From assembly GCA_023376005.1 (NCBI GenBank), contig CM042145.1:102670248-102734247 (forward strand): a DNA stretch of 64,000 nucleotides, written 5' to 3'. Position numbers and translations under genes: made by a program. Of this stretch, positions 34,510 to 46,942 are shown one piece after another. How positions within the stretch are numbered: position 1 is the stretch's first letter; every line of letters starts with the position of its first letter. The stretch is from Doryteuthis pealeii (lineage: Eukaryota > Mollusca > Cephalopoda > Myopsida > Loliginidae). Below the pieces are notes generated by a model. It made no database searches, was not told the DNA's origin, and saw nothing but the letters and a program-made list of their open reading frames with translations.

Positions 34510-34750
34510 GAGAGGCGGGGTGCTAAATTCCTAACCCAATAAACCATTGTTCATAAATAACAACTAGTAAATCCCAGCAGATGTCTCTTGAGAAATACAT
34601 GCTGTTCAAGATGATAAACAAAAAGGGACTCACTCCCAAACTCTTTCTCCTTCCTGCTATATCTCCAGTATTTTAGTTGAAAAAATATTGGTTGGTGAAT
34701 ATTAGGGCAGATTGGACTCTTTAATATAATAATAATAATAATAATAATAA
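33912..34750. repeat. Microsatellite group in left arm (TA, GATA, GA, AAT)
   Basis: (TA)14 at 33913-33941, (GATA)9 at 34232-34268, (GA)15 at 34481-34509 and (AAT)8 at 34725-34750. All have mirror copies in the right arm (about 44171, 43840, 43605 and 43380). Confidence 0.9.
34086..34137. mobile_element. Miniature hairpin (AAAAGTTTCACACC ends)
   Basis: AAAAGTTTCACACC...GGTGTGAAACTTTT, about 50 bp in all, next to a TA-rich stretch. Mirror copy at 43970-44017. Confidence 0.7.
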
Positions 34751-34837
34751 ATTAGAAAATACACAGGAGGCTACAAAGTCACAAGCAGCAGGGAAGAAAA
34801 AAAAAGAAGAAAATGGATTTGTGCTTTTCCCAAGAGC

Positions 34838-34925
34838 AGTTGCACAAAGTGAAATGCAAACAGCCTTATCCTGGATTCTAACTCGGGTCACTGATTCCAT
34901 TTCTTGTAGCAATAACAGTTAAGTT
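34838..34925 (-). mobile_element. Family-2 SINE head (left palindrome arm)
   Basis: TGAAATGCAAACAGCCTTAT, CTAACTCGGGTCACTGATTC and AACAGTTAAG on the + strand match the head region of the copies at 0.7 and 1.4 kb. The body is replaced by an A-rich stretch and an (AAT)n tract. Mirror copy at 43190-43275. Confidence 0.55.
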
Positions 34926-35211
34926 AAGTGTGTCATGTTCAGTAAGTTCCTCTCTGACAGGTTGCCAACTTACATCAAAACAGTTATTGAGATATTAGAA
35001 ATGGCTGGATACTTTCTGGACAAATCTCATATATCTTCTGTCTGAGAGCTCATGGGAGATTGTTTATTTGGATCTGTAGAGTAACCAGTTAGCTGGTGTT
35101 CACAATGGATAGGTCTTACTTTTTGAACCTTGATGAAAAGTCATGAATCATGCTCATTGAAAATGTATAAAGTTTCAAACTATGCAAGACTTATTGTTTT
35201 ATAACTCATTG

Positions 35212-35273
35212 ACAATTTCTAAGATTTCAAGTGTTCAAAAACCACTTGAAATCTTAGAAATTGAAAGTTAGAT
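35212..35273. mobile_element. Miniature hairpin with 21-bp perfect arms
   Basis: CAATTTCTAAGATTTCAAGT and ACTTGAAATCTTAGAAATTG, followed by TTTTAAAAATTAATATAATG-type sequence. Mirror copy at 42812-42868. Confidence 0.75.
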
Positions 35274-35689
35274 TTTAGTTGTTTTAAAAATTAATATAAT
35301 GGAGATTCAATGTCTGTCTATCTGTCAGGACAGTACATAGCTCCTTGTGTTGCCAATGTATCTTTTTCTGTGAGCAATTTTTGGAATCTAAGGTGCAGCC
35401 ATACAGTTGCACTGACACAGCTGCGGCTTGGAAAGTTGCAATATTATGTTTGAACTGCCTCGAGTAGTGAGTAAATTTTTTCTCCTAATGGTTCATATCA
35501 GTCTGCAAGTCTTTGTGTATAGAGTTAAACTTTAAAATTTTAAGAGACATGTCAACTCTGTCACATAATGTCCTATCACGAAAAGTAATCGATATATGCC
35601 ATGTTATTTACTACAGTGTGCTTCTGGGATTTCATTAATAGAAAGAAAACCGTATTACCATTTCTGTTTGGTGTTTATCAAATATCCCC

Positions 35690-36205
35690 CCCTCTCTCTC
35701 CTTCTTTCTCTCTTTCTCTTCTCTCTCTCTCTCTTTCATTCTCTCTTTCATTCTCACAATCTCTCTTTCTCATTCTCTCTCTCTCCTCCCTCATTCTCTC
35801 TCTCCCTCCCTCATTCTCTCTCCCTCTCATTCTCTCAACCCCCCCTCTCCATTCCTCATTCTCTCTCTCTCTCTCATTCTCTCTCATCTCTCTCTCTCTC
35901 TCATTCTCTCCCCCTCTCCATTCTTCTCTCTCTTTCTCTTCTCATTCTCTCTCCCTCTCCTCCCATTCTCTCTCCCTCCCTCATTCTCTCTCTCTCCTCA
36001 CTCTCTCTCTCTCTCATTTCTCTCTCCCTTCTCTCTCTCTTCTCTTTCTCATTCTCTCTCCCCCATTCTCTCTCCCTCTCCCTCATTCTCCCTCTCATTC
36101 TCTCTCTCTCTCCTCTCTCTCCTTCTCATTCTCTCTCCCCTCTTTCTCTCTCCCTTCTCTCTCTCTCTCTCCCTCTTCTCTCTTCTCCTCATTCTCCCCT
36201 CTTCT
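35690..36205 (+). repeat. CT-rich minisatellite, 0.5 kb (left arm)
   Basis: CTCTCTCTCATTCTCTCTCC-like units of about 14-30 bp. The pyrimidine-only strand creates long meaningless Ser/Leu and Arg/Glu frames. The mirror tract at 41737-42385 is about 120 bp longer and differently arranged. Confidence 0.95.
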
Positions 36206-36209
36206 ATCT

Positions 36210-37074
36210 CCAAGCAAATCACTAACTGGCATTTCATACAGTAAACAGGAAATGGAATTCCTGGTTTGCATTAGAAAACTGACTGTAACACTTTTAAGAA
36301 AATCTGCAAGAATTTAAGATCAAATAACGAAAACTAAGCTGAGTTAACTGGAAAAGATAAATGTGCAAATGTTTGTGTATCTGGGGGAAACTCTATATTA
36401 TTATTATTAATTTTTGGCTAGTCTTGTTTTCATCTAATTGGTGTTTTGTTATCACAACTTTCTAAGTTGTATACCCTCCAACAAAGTAAATAGTATGTAG
36501 TAAGGTTTAGTTTTGGGGTCATTTGATGCCAAATCAAGTCATTTTGATAAATGATTTGTTTAACTCTATATGTATTAGATAAGTAGTAAATAGCATGAAG
36601 TAAGGTTTGGTTGTTTGGTTTTACAGTATATCAACCCTTTTTGGGTTATTTAAAGCCATATCGAGTCATTTTGATAAATAATTTGATTAACTTCAAGTGT
36701 ATTATTTTTTTAAAGTAATTTTTTTAACAACCAAATTCCTTTTCATGAGTACTGATAAATTGGTATAAATAATTTTTTAAAATTAGTTGTATTAGATAGG
36801 AATACTTGATACCATATAACTGTAAAAGTTTTTGTTTTAAGAATAATTACTTGAGGCTAAGGATTATTAACGATTATTTTGCCTAAAAATGGTGAAATGT
36901 TGAAAAAAAACAGGTCTACTGTTTATATTTTGTAAAATGATTATGACACTTTAGGGAATTAAATCTGATGTATGTAGAAAATAGAAAAAACACAAAGTAT
37001 TTAAAAAGAGTTTTATTCTTTATGGTGAAGTCGACTTTATAATGTTACGGTTTTTTAATAAACCTTCATCATCA
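36210..37074. other. No gene seen; AT-rich, family-3 tail pieces
   Basis: It holds two GGTTTTACAGTATATCAACC-type family-3 tails (about 36610) and AT-rich sequence with no motif or frame I can support. Confidence 0.6.
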
Positions 37075-37265
37075 GAGATGATAGATAGATAGATTGATCA
37101 TCAGAGATGATAGATAGATAGATAGATAGATTGATCATCAGAGATGATAGATAGAAGATAGATAGATGATCATCAGAGATGATAGATAGATAGATAGATC
37201 ATCAGAGATGATAGATAGATAGATAGATCATAGAGAGATAGATAGACAGATAGATTGATCAAGAC
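37075..37265 (+). repeat. GATA microsatellite with ATCATCAGAGATG spacers (left arm)
   Basis: Runs of GATA are separated by TTGATCATCAGAGAT about every 40 bp, a higher-order array. The mirror at 40580-40872 is about 100 bp longer with different unit counts. Confidence 0.9.
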
Positions 37266-37804
37266 TTAGATAGATATGAACAGATATGTTTTAAATAGGC
37301 AGTTTGGTGTTTTCACTGGTATGTCTGGTTTTTAACTTCTACTATTATTAGTTATGTGAAACCATATAACTGTGTGCAAACAAATAATTACTTTCAAATT
37401 GAAATAATTACTTAAAATCATCTAATTATTAGTATAAGATAATAATACTTGAAACCATACAGCTGTGTGCAAATTATTTGTATTAGATAGATTTGGTTTC
37501 TTCTATTTAACCCATATTAACCCGAAAGTGAACATAATAGCGCATCCAGAGTTCAAACTCGCTTACTACGATGTCACAATCCAAGAGGTTAGCCATTACG
37601 CCACAAGTACTTCCCCCCCACCCACCACCATATTAAATAGGAATACTGGATATCATATAAAAGTATGCAAAAAACACTTAAGAAATAGCTACACACAAAA
37701 TGTAAATATGAACGTACAATATATGCAATTCCCCAACCTCTAGGCATAAAATAACCATTGATGGGTTGACATGTCATTAAAATCAATCAATCAATCATTA
37801 AAAT

Positions 37805-37854
<50 letters not shown>

Positions 37855-38036
37855 TAGGAACAAATCAATCAAATTATTTCTCTGTCTTCTCAAATCAAAC
37901 TTAATTGTCTTTCCACTAATCAAATAATTATTACTTTTAATTAAGTCTGGCTCCAAACAGTTTCATTATGAAATGTATGATGCAGTTTACTGAGTGTGTG
38001 TCTCTGGGTTAATCATTAAACCAGCTACAGTATTGT

Positions 38037-38072
<36 letters not shown>

Positions 38073-38090
38073 ATATTGTATATATATTAC
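37805..38090. repeat. (GA)n and (TA)n microsatellites near palindrome centre (left arm)
   Basis: (GA)23 at 37805-37851 and a TA tract at 38037-38090. Mirrors at 40017-40062 and 39787-39830. Confidence 0.9.
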
Positions 38091-38093
38091 CAA

Positions 38094-38172
38094 CAGTGAT
38101 GCTGATATTTTTCTGGATCCTTTTAGATTTTATGCGTTAGTGACGCAGGACATGTACCCATCAGCATCTCTG
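38094..38172 (+). mobile_element. TA-MITE, 79-bp internal-deletion form
   Basis: CAGTGATGCTGATATTTTTC runs directly into CTGGATCCTTTTAGATTTTA and ATCAGCATCTCTG|TA, so about 200 bp of body is missing. Mirror copy at 39694-39773. Confidence 0.85.
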
Positions 38173-38233
38173 TATATATATTTACAAACAGCCTCATCCA
38201 GGATTTGAACTCCCATTTGTTGTATCATATATA

Positions 38234-38552
38234 CAGTGATGCTGATAGCTTTTTAATTTAGTGCGTCCTGGGAAGAACGGATTTGATTTGAATGAGTCCC
38301 CAGGAAATTTGATGGGTCCCAACTAAGTTTCTTAATAAATGTGTTTTATCTATGAACAACTAAAGCTGTCTAACCCCTACCTTGTACCCATATAGTGTAA
38401 TTCATTTCCAAGAAAATATTGAAATGTATTTACAGTTAGGTGGAAAATGGTAGGGAAAAAAAAAAAACTGGAATGCATGGATACGATTTTTCTGTATCCT
38501 TTTAGATTTTTATGCGGTAGTGACGCAGGACATATACCTATCAGCATCCCTG
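38234..38552 (+). mobile_element. TA-MITE, full length (left palindrome arm)
   Basis: TA|CAGTGATGCTGATAGCTTTT to CTATCAGCATCCCTG|TA, with a ~35-bp insertion (TTTCTTAATAAATGTGTTTT) not in other copies. Mirror copy at 39312-39632. Confidence 0.9.
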
Positions 38553-39159
38553 TATATATGAGGGATGTCCCAGGTCCACTTTGACTTGGAGTAGTAGTAC
38601 CGTTATACCTATCTGAAAACAAAACAAATAACATTCGCATATAATATATATATATTAATATATATAATATATAATAATAAATATATATATATATATATTG
38701 GTATTGTGGAAAAGTGACTTACCAGTGAAAATGGTCACAATGGTTAGTTGATGCAAAGTTTCACAATGATAAGACAGCGATATAAAACAAATATAAAGTG
38801 CTCAATACGTTAGTAGAGCAATTTATTATCATAAAGGTACACAGTAATAACCTACTCGATTTTCACCATAAGGATCTTCAGGGTTAAATCCACTGGATAA
38901 TCAACCGTTTATCGTGAAAAAATACACACGTGAAATCGACTGCAATTAATCAATATTTGATTAATCCAGTGGATTTAACCCTGAAGATCCTTATGGTGAA
39001 ACTCAAGTAGGTTATTACTGTGTACCTTTATGATAATAAATTTGCTCTACTAACGTATTGAGCACTTTATATTTGTTATATCGCTGTCTTATCATTGTGA
39101 AACTTGCATCAACTAACCATTGTGACCATTTCACTGGTAAGTCACTTTTTCCACAAATA

Positions 39160-39220
<61 letters not shown>

Positions 39221-39311
39221 TATGCGAATGTTATTTGTTTTGTTTTCAGATAGGTACTAACAGGTACTACTACTCCAAGTCAAAGTGGACCTGGGACATC
39301 CCTCATATATA

Positions 39312-39632
39312 CAGGGATGCTGATAGGTATATGTCCTGCGTCACTACCGCATAAAAATCTAAAAGGATACAGAAAAATCGTATCCATGCATTCCAGTTTT
39401 TTTTTTTTTCCCTACCATTTCCACCTAACTGTAAATACATTTCAATATTTTCTTGGAAATGAATTACACTATATGGGGTACAAGGTAGGGGTTAGACAGC
39501 TTTAGTTGTTCATAGATAAAAACAATTTATTAAGAAACTTAAGTTGGGACCCACCAAATTTCCTGGGGACTCATTCAAATCAAATCCGTTCTTCCCAGGA
39601 CGCACTAAATTAAAAAGCTATCAGCATCACTG
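39312..39632 (-). mobile_element. Mirror of TA-MITE (right palindrome arm)
   Basis: Counterpart of 38234-38552, carrying the same private insertion (AACAATTTATTAAGAAACTT). Confidence 0.9.
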
Positions 39633-39693
39633 TATATATGATACAACAAATGGGAGTTCAAATCCTGGATGAGGCTGTTTGTAAATATATATA

Positions 39694-39773
39694 CAGAGAT
39701 GCTGATGGGTACATGTCCTGCGTCACTAACGCATAAAAATCTAAAAGGATGCAGAAAAATATCAGCATCACTG
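39694..39773 (-). mobile_element. Mirror of short TA-MITE (right palindrome arm)
   Basis: Counterpart of 38094-38172. ATGCAGAAAAAT replaces the left arm's shorter version. Confidence 0.85.
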
Positions 39774-39788
39774 TTGGTAAATATATAT

Positions 39789-39830
<42 letters not shown>

Positions 39831-40012
39831 CAATACTGTAGCTGGTTTAATGATTAACCCAGGAGACACACACTCAGTAAACTGCATCATACATTTCATA
39901 ATGAAACTGTTTGGAGCCAGACTTAATTAAAAGTAATAATTATTTGATTAGTGGAAAGACAATTAAGTTTGATTTTGAGAAGACAGAGAAATAATTTGAT
40001 TGATTTGTTCCT

Positions 40013-40062
<50 letters not shown>

Positions 40063-43000
40063 ATTTTAATGATTGATTGATTGATTTTAATGACATGTCA
40101 ACCCATCAATGGTTATTTTATGCCTAGAGGTTGGGGAATTGCATATATTGTACGTTCATATTTACATTTTGTGTGTAGCTATTTCTTAAGTGTTTTTTGC
40201 ATACTTTTATATGATATCTAGTATTCCTATTTAATATGGTGGTTGAGTACTTGTGGCATAGTGGCTAACCTCTTGGATTGTGACATCGTAGTAAGCGAGT
40301 TTGAACTCTGGATGCGCTATTATGTTCACTTTCGGGTTAATATGGGTTAAATAGAAGAAACCAAATCTATCTAATACAAATAATTTGCACACAGCTGTAT
40401 GGTTTCAAGTATTATTATCTAATACTAATGATTAGATGATTTTAAGTAATTATTTCAATTTGAAAGTAATTATTTGTTTGCACACAGTTATATGGTATCA
40501 CATAACTAATAATAGTAGAAGTTAAAAACCAGACATACCAGTGAAAACACCAAACTGCCTATTTAAAACATATCTGTTCATATCTATCTAAGTCTTGATC
40601 AATCTATCTGTCTATCTATCTATCTATCTATCTATCATCTCTGATGATAATCTATCTATCTATCATCTATGATCAATCTATCTATCTATCTATCTGATGA
40701 TCAATCTATCTATCTATCTATCTATCATCTCTGATGATCAATCTATCTATCTATCTATCTATCATCTCTGATGATCATCTATCTATCTATCATCTATGAT
40801 CATATCATATCTATCTATCTATCTCTCTGATGATCTCATGATGATCAATCTATCTATCTATCATCTCTGATTGATGAAGGTTTATTAAAAACCGTAACAT
40901 TATAAAGTCGACTTCACCATAAAGAATAAAACTCTTTTTAAATACTTTGTGTTTTTTCTATTTTCTACATACATCAGATTTAATTCCCTAAAGTGTCATA
41001 ATCATTTTACAAAATATAAACAGTAGACCTGTTTTTTTTCAACATTTCACCATTTTTAGGCAAAATAATCCTTAATAATCCTTAGCTTCAAGTAACTATT
41101 CTTAAAACAAAAACTTTCACAGTTATATGGTATCAAGTATTCCTATCTAATACAACTAATTTAAAAAAATTATTTATACCAATTTATCAGTACTCATGAA
41201 AAAGAATTTGGTTGTTAAAAAAATTACTTTAAAAAAATAATACACTTGAAGTTAAACAAATTATTTATCAAAATGACTCGATATGGCATTAAATAACCCA
41301 AAAAGGGTTGATATACTGTAAAACCAAACAACCAAACCTTACTTCATGCTATTTACTACTTATCTAATACATATAGAGTTAAACAAATCATTTATCAAAA
41401 TGACTTGATTTGGCATCAAATGACCCCAAAACTAAACCTTACTACATACTATTTACTTGGTTGGAGGGTATACAACTTAGAAAGTTGTGATAACAAAACA
41501 CCAATTAGATGAAAACAAGACTAGCCAAAAATTAATAATAATAAATATAGAGTTTCCCCCAGATACACAAACATTTGCACATTTATCTTTTCCAGTTAAC
41601 TCAGCTTAGTTTTCGTTATTTGATCTTAAATTCTTGCAGATTTTCTTAAAAGTGTTACAGTCAGTTTTCTAATGCAAACCAGGAATTCCATTTCCTGTTT
41701 ACTGTATGAAATGCCAGTTAGTGATTTGCTTGGAGATAGAGAGGGGGGAGAATGAGGGAGAGAGAGAGAGAGAATAAGAGAATGAGGGAGGGAGGAGGGG
41801 AGAGGAATGAGGGAAGGAGATGGGGAGAGAGAAAGAGGGGGAGAGAGAGAATGGAGGGAGAAGGAGAGAAAGATGGAGAGAGAGAGAATGAGGGAGGGGT
41901 ATAGAATGGGAGGGAGAGGGGAGAGAGAATAGGAGGGAGAGGGGAGAGAGAATGAGAAAGAGAAGAGAGAGAGAATGGGAATGGAGAGGGGTTGAGAGAA
42001 TGAGAGGGAGAGAGAGAGTGAGGAGGGGAGAGAGAGAATGAGGGAGAGAGAGAATGGGAGGAAGAGAGGAGAGAGAATGAGAAGAGAAAGAGAGAGAATG
42101 GGGAATGGAGAGGGTTGAGAGAATGAGAGGGAGAGAGAGAATGAGGGAGAGAGAGAATGGGAGGGAGAGGGAGAGAGAATGAGAAAGAGAAAGAGAGAGA
42201 GAATGAGGAATGGAGAGGGGTTGAGAGAAGGAGAGGTTGAGAGATGAGAGGAGAGAGAGAATGAGGAGGAGAGAGAGAATAGAGGGAGAGAGAAATGAGA
42301 AAGAGAGATGTGAGAATGAAAGAGAGAATGAAAGAGAGAGAGAGAAAGAGAAAGAGAGAAAGAAAGAAAGAGAGAGAGGGGGATATTTGATAAACACCAA
42401 ACAGAAATGGTAATACAGTTTTCTTTCTATTAATGAAACCCCAGAAGCACACCATAGTAAATAACATGGCATATATCGATTACTTTTCGTGATAGGACAT
42501 TATGTGACAGAGTTGACATGTCTCTTAAAATTTTAAAGTTTAACTCTATACACGAAGACTTGCAGACTGATATGAACCATTAGGAGAAAAAAATTAACTC
42601 ACTACTCGAGGCAGTTCAAACATAATATTGCAATTTTCCAAGCCGCAGCTGTGTCAGTGCAACTGTATGGCTGCACCACTTAGATTCCAACAAATTGCTC
42701 ACAGAAAAAGATACATGGGCACTACACAAGGATGCTATGTACTGTCCTGACAGATAGACAGACATTGAATCTCCATTATATTAATATTTTAAAACAACTA
42801 AAATCTAACTTTCAATTTCTAAGATTTCAAGTGGTTTTTGAAACCACTTGAAATCTTAGAAATTGTCAATGAGTTATAAAACAATAAGTCTTGCATAGTT
42901 TGAAACTTTATACATTTTCAATGAGATATAAAACCTTTGTTAAACTCTAAGTCAAATTTTAGCATGATTCATGACTTTTCATCAAGGTTCAAAAAGTAAG

Positions 43001-44166
43001 ACCTATCCACTGTGAACACCAGCTAACTGGTTACTCTACAGATCCAAATAACAATCTCCCATGAGCTCTCAGACAGAAGATATATGAGATTTGTCCAGAA
43101 AGTATCCAGCCATTTCTAATATCTCAATAACTGTTTTGATGTAAGTTGGCAACCTGTCAGAGAGGAACTTACTGAACATGACACACTTAACTTAACTGTT
43201 ATTGCTACAAGAAATGGAATCAGTGACCCGAGTTAGAATCCAGGATAAGGCTGTTTGCATTTCACTTTGTGCAACTGCTCTTGGGAAAAGCACAAATCTA
43301 TTTTCTTCTTTTTTTTTCTTCCCCTGCTAGTTTATCTTGTGACTTTATAAATTTGTAGCCTCCTGTGTATTTTCTAATTTATTATTATTATTATTATTAT
43401 TATTAAAGAGTCCAATCTGCCCTAATATTCACCAACCAATATTTTTTCAACTAAAATACTGGAGATATAGCAGGAAGGAAAGAGTTGGAGTGAGTCCCTT
43501 TTGTTTATCATCTTGAACAGCATGTATTTCTCAAAAGACATCTGCTGGATTTACTAGTTGTTATTTATGAACAATGGTTTATTGGTTAGGAATTTAGCAC
43601 CCGCCTCTCTCTCTCTCTCTCTCTCTCTCCTGTGTAAAATAAAGTGCAGCCAACAAGCGAACATCAAATGTAGTTATGGATGCATAGCAGGTGAAACTAG
43701 TTTTTTCTCTTCCCCAATTTGAATGAATAGGAATACAAAGAATAGCTGACCTGAATAGAGATTAAAATGACCAAAGAAATCTATAAGATATAGATTCAAG
43801 AGAGAAATTTATACATCATCAATGGAATAATTTTATTTACATCTATCTATCTATCTATCTATCTATCTATGCATATATAAAGTGTAGTTGGTGTGTATGT
43901 TTGTCCGGAGGAAACTACAAAAATAAAATAATTAATGAAATACATATATAAAAAATATATATATATAAAAAGTTTCACACCAATCTGGCAATCTTCTGAT
44001 AGGTGTGAAACTTTTAGCCATGGTTAGTTGGTATATCTTAAAATACCTGTTTTTACTTATATAGCTCTATTCATTGATATCAAACACTTTTTTTTATTTA
44101 TTACTTAGTCCTGTATGTCAATCTCTTTTTTCTTCCTTGTTGACAACAATTACAAATAATCAACAA

Positions 44167-44198
<32 letters not shown>

Positions 44199-45099
44199 GG
44201 TTAAATCAAACTAATGGACCTAAATTCCACCATCGTATGTCACTCTGCCAAAAGGAAAAAAAAAAAAAAAAAAAAAAAATCAGGAAATTAACGAATTTAA
44301 TGAAATTTTCAGTGTTGATATATTAATAAATAAAAGATATATTGCACCAGTTATTTTATTTAAAAACTTTTACATTTTTTTCTCCAGGTCAGTTAACTTT
44401 GAACCACGTACCTTTGAGGTGTAACACATATTCTCAAAGATACATGGTTCAAAGTTAATTGACCTGAAAAAATGTAAAGTTTTTTTATATCTTTTATTCA
44501 TTAATATATCAACACTGAAAATTTAATTAAATTCGGTTTATTCCCTGATTTTTGGTATTTTTTTTCTTTGGGGCATAAGATGGTGGAATTTACGTCTGTT
44601 AAGTTCGATTTAAACTATATATAGAGTTGAATAAGTTAAATAGTCTTTTTCTCTGAATTTCTTAGATGAGGCTTGATAATTTGTACTCTTTGTATTATTA
44701 TCCTCATCTTTATTGTTATCTAAACAATGTTTCAGCTGATGTGCCTCTAGCCTTTTTCAGGTTCTGATTATGACATAATCGCTCCCGAGTTTGAGAAAAA
44801 GGTTCCCAAGTTTGAAGAGAAGGCTCAGAGTTTGGTAGGCTGCCGAGTCCGACAAGAAACACCAGAAGAAGGCCAGAGGGCAGAATGGCCAAAACGTGTG
44901 TAGATAACAATAAAGATGAGGACAATAGTCCGAATAATCTAAATAGTCTTGAGATGGATAAAAAAACTTCTTTTTTTTCCAAAGTCCGTGACACTACTGT
45001 GTTTTGTCTGTGTAGGGCAGACTGGGTTCTTAGCCTTGCTAGGGCAACTGATCTAGGAGAAGAACAATTCTGAATTCAAACCAGCTGTAAGTCAGCAGA

Positions 45100-45215
45100 G
45101 TGGCCATTGTCAGTATCAGCCAGAACAACGAGGGAGTCTATCCACTTTCCACTAGTGCTAGACCGAGGAGATTGTTTTTGCGTCTGAGATGGACATCACA
45201 CCTACCATCATTTTG
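45100..45215 (-). mobile_element. Mirror of SINE family-1 3' half (right palindrome arm)
   Basis: Reverse-complement counterpart of 32893-33010 with a few small differences (for example AGAACAACGAGG in place of AGACAACGAGG). Confidence 0.8.
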
Positions 45216-46942
45216 TGTTTTTCTCAGTAAAATTTTACTGCTAGTTTAAAGGCGTTATATTTTTCATTTTGCACATAAAATATATTTTTTCTTTCCTTCC
45301 ACTGTCAAAGCTATATTTATCTTCAATGACATGAAAGTATCATGTTTAAAAAAGAAAACAGTCTCAATAATGAATTATAAACTATAAATTTGTTTTCCTT
45401 TCCTGGTTGACTAATAAGGGCAAAGAACCCTTGCTCTTACTATTACCCACAGCTAAGAGAAGAACAGATGGATTCATACCCTTTCTTTTTGCACATAGAA
45501 TATATTTTTCTCTCCCTCCACTTGTAAAAGATATATATCTCCTAATACATCAAAGCATCGTTGTTGAAAAAAAGCCACCCTTAATGGCGTTGTGCCTGTA
45601 AATTTAATTTTCCTTCTCTTAGTTTACAAATCAAGGCAAAAACATAATCTACCCTAAAAATAGTAGGTACCATAGTTAAGAGCCAAAAAAAAAAATAGTA
45701 GGTACCCATAGTTAAGAGCACAACAGATGGATTCATGCCCTCTTATGCACATAAAAATATATTTTCTCTCCTTCTACTTGCCAAAGCTATATCTATCTCT
45801 TAATGACATCAAAGCATTGTGTTAAAATAAACAACAAAACAAAACAAAAACAGCCTCAATAATAATCTAGAACAATCCAATAGATCTATCCCACTCCTTG
45901 AACAACAAAAAAAATGTGTCAAAATTTCTATCCAACTTATCAAACGGTTTTTTGGTCCACATAACCTGGAACAAGGATGCCAACCTATTTACAGATGATA
46001 CCTTATAATATGAAACCCTATTGCTCTTTATGCAAGCCCCAACCCCTTTTTATCATATGGGTGCTAGAAGGCGTGGCTGCGGGTCTACATGTCTGGAATG
46101 ACGTTAAACTCTATCTGATGGTGAGGTTTCAGTTTTGGAGGTTTTGGGAATGTGAGCACCCCATTCATCACCATTGCTCCCTGGTCCACTCTGACCCGGA
46201 GTGGTAGTACCTGTTAGGGTCCCATCTATGGGTTAAATAGAAAAATTATTTATAAAAAAATTGTATTATCCATTAAGAATGATTTTTTCAAACTTTATCG
46301 GCATTAAATGATCCACTGAGGTTGATATGCCGTAAAACAAAACAAACCAAACCAAACCAAACTTATAATATGAGGGTCATTCAATAAATAAGGTCAATTT
46401 TTGCCTAAAACAGTTAATCTATTAACTCTTGATACTCAAGTTACCACGTATTCAAATTTTTTTTTAAAACACATTTTTTAAAAACTCATTTTTTTATCTA
46501 TCTAACCCATAGATGGGACCCTAACAGGTACTACCACTCCAGGTCAGATTGCAGTAATGGCAATGAAAAGATACTCCACAGCGCCAGAATTGGAACTTCA
46601 CCACTAGATGTAGTTTAACATCATACCAAAGGACATAGTAATTCTGGCTTTCCCTGGATTTGAACACTGATCTCCAGTACCAGTGGTAATACATAACTAT
46701 TCTATCCAGAAAGCAGGTCATATTGTGAGGTTTAAATTAGAATCAATGGTCTTTGAAATTAAGCTGCAAATCATTGCTTCATGATTAGCGATCAATAATA
46801 GTATTACTAAGCTTATCTTTGGCTTAACTGCATTTTTACTCTATAGAAAAATCCACTTATCTGTCAGAGATTGGTAGATTATTTTGTTTAATGGCAAATC
46901 AAACCTTGTGGGTTATTTAATGCCATTTTTTTTTGTTATATA

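Larger units (their letters stand above)
28037..38904 (+). repeat. Left arm of giant palindrome (~10.9 kb)
   Basis: Read outward from about 38904, this arm matches the reverse complement of 38957-50283 almost feature for feature: MITEs, AT/GA/GATA microsatellites, the 0.5-kb CT tract, fold-back elements, SINE pieces, the GC-rich repeat pair and the LINE insertion. Near the centre (for example 37321-37640 against 40250-40520) the arms are roughly 97% identical by eye. Toward the outer end identity drops markedly. Its outer limit is set where TATAGATTTTA... at about 28039 stops pairing clearly. Confidence 0.95.

Noticed and set aside
35596..36317. Open frames of 209 and 238 codons in the CT tract (and 249-257 codons in its mirror, 41699-42472)
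   Set aside because: They are Ser/Leu/Pro or Arg/Glu runs produced by a pyrimidine-only minisatellite. There are no domains, and unit number differs between arms.
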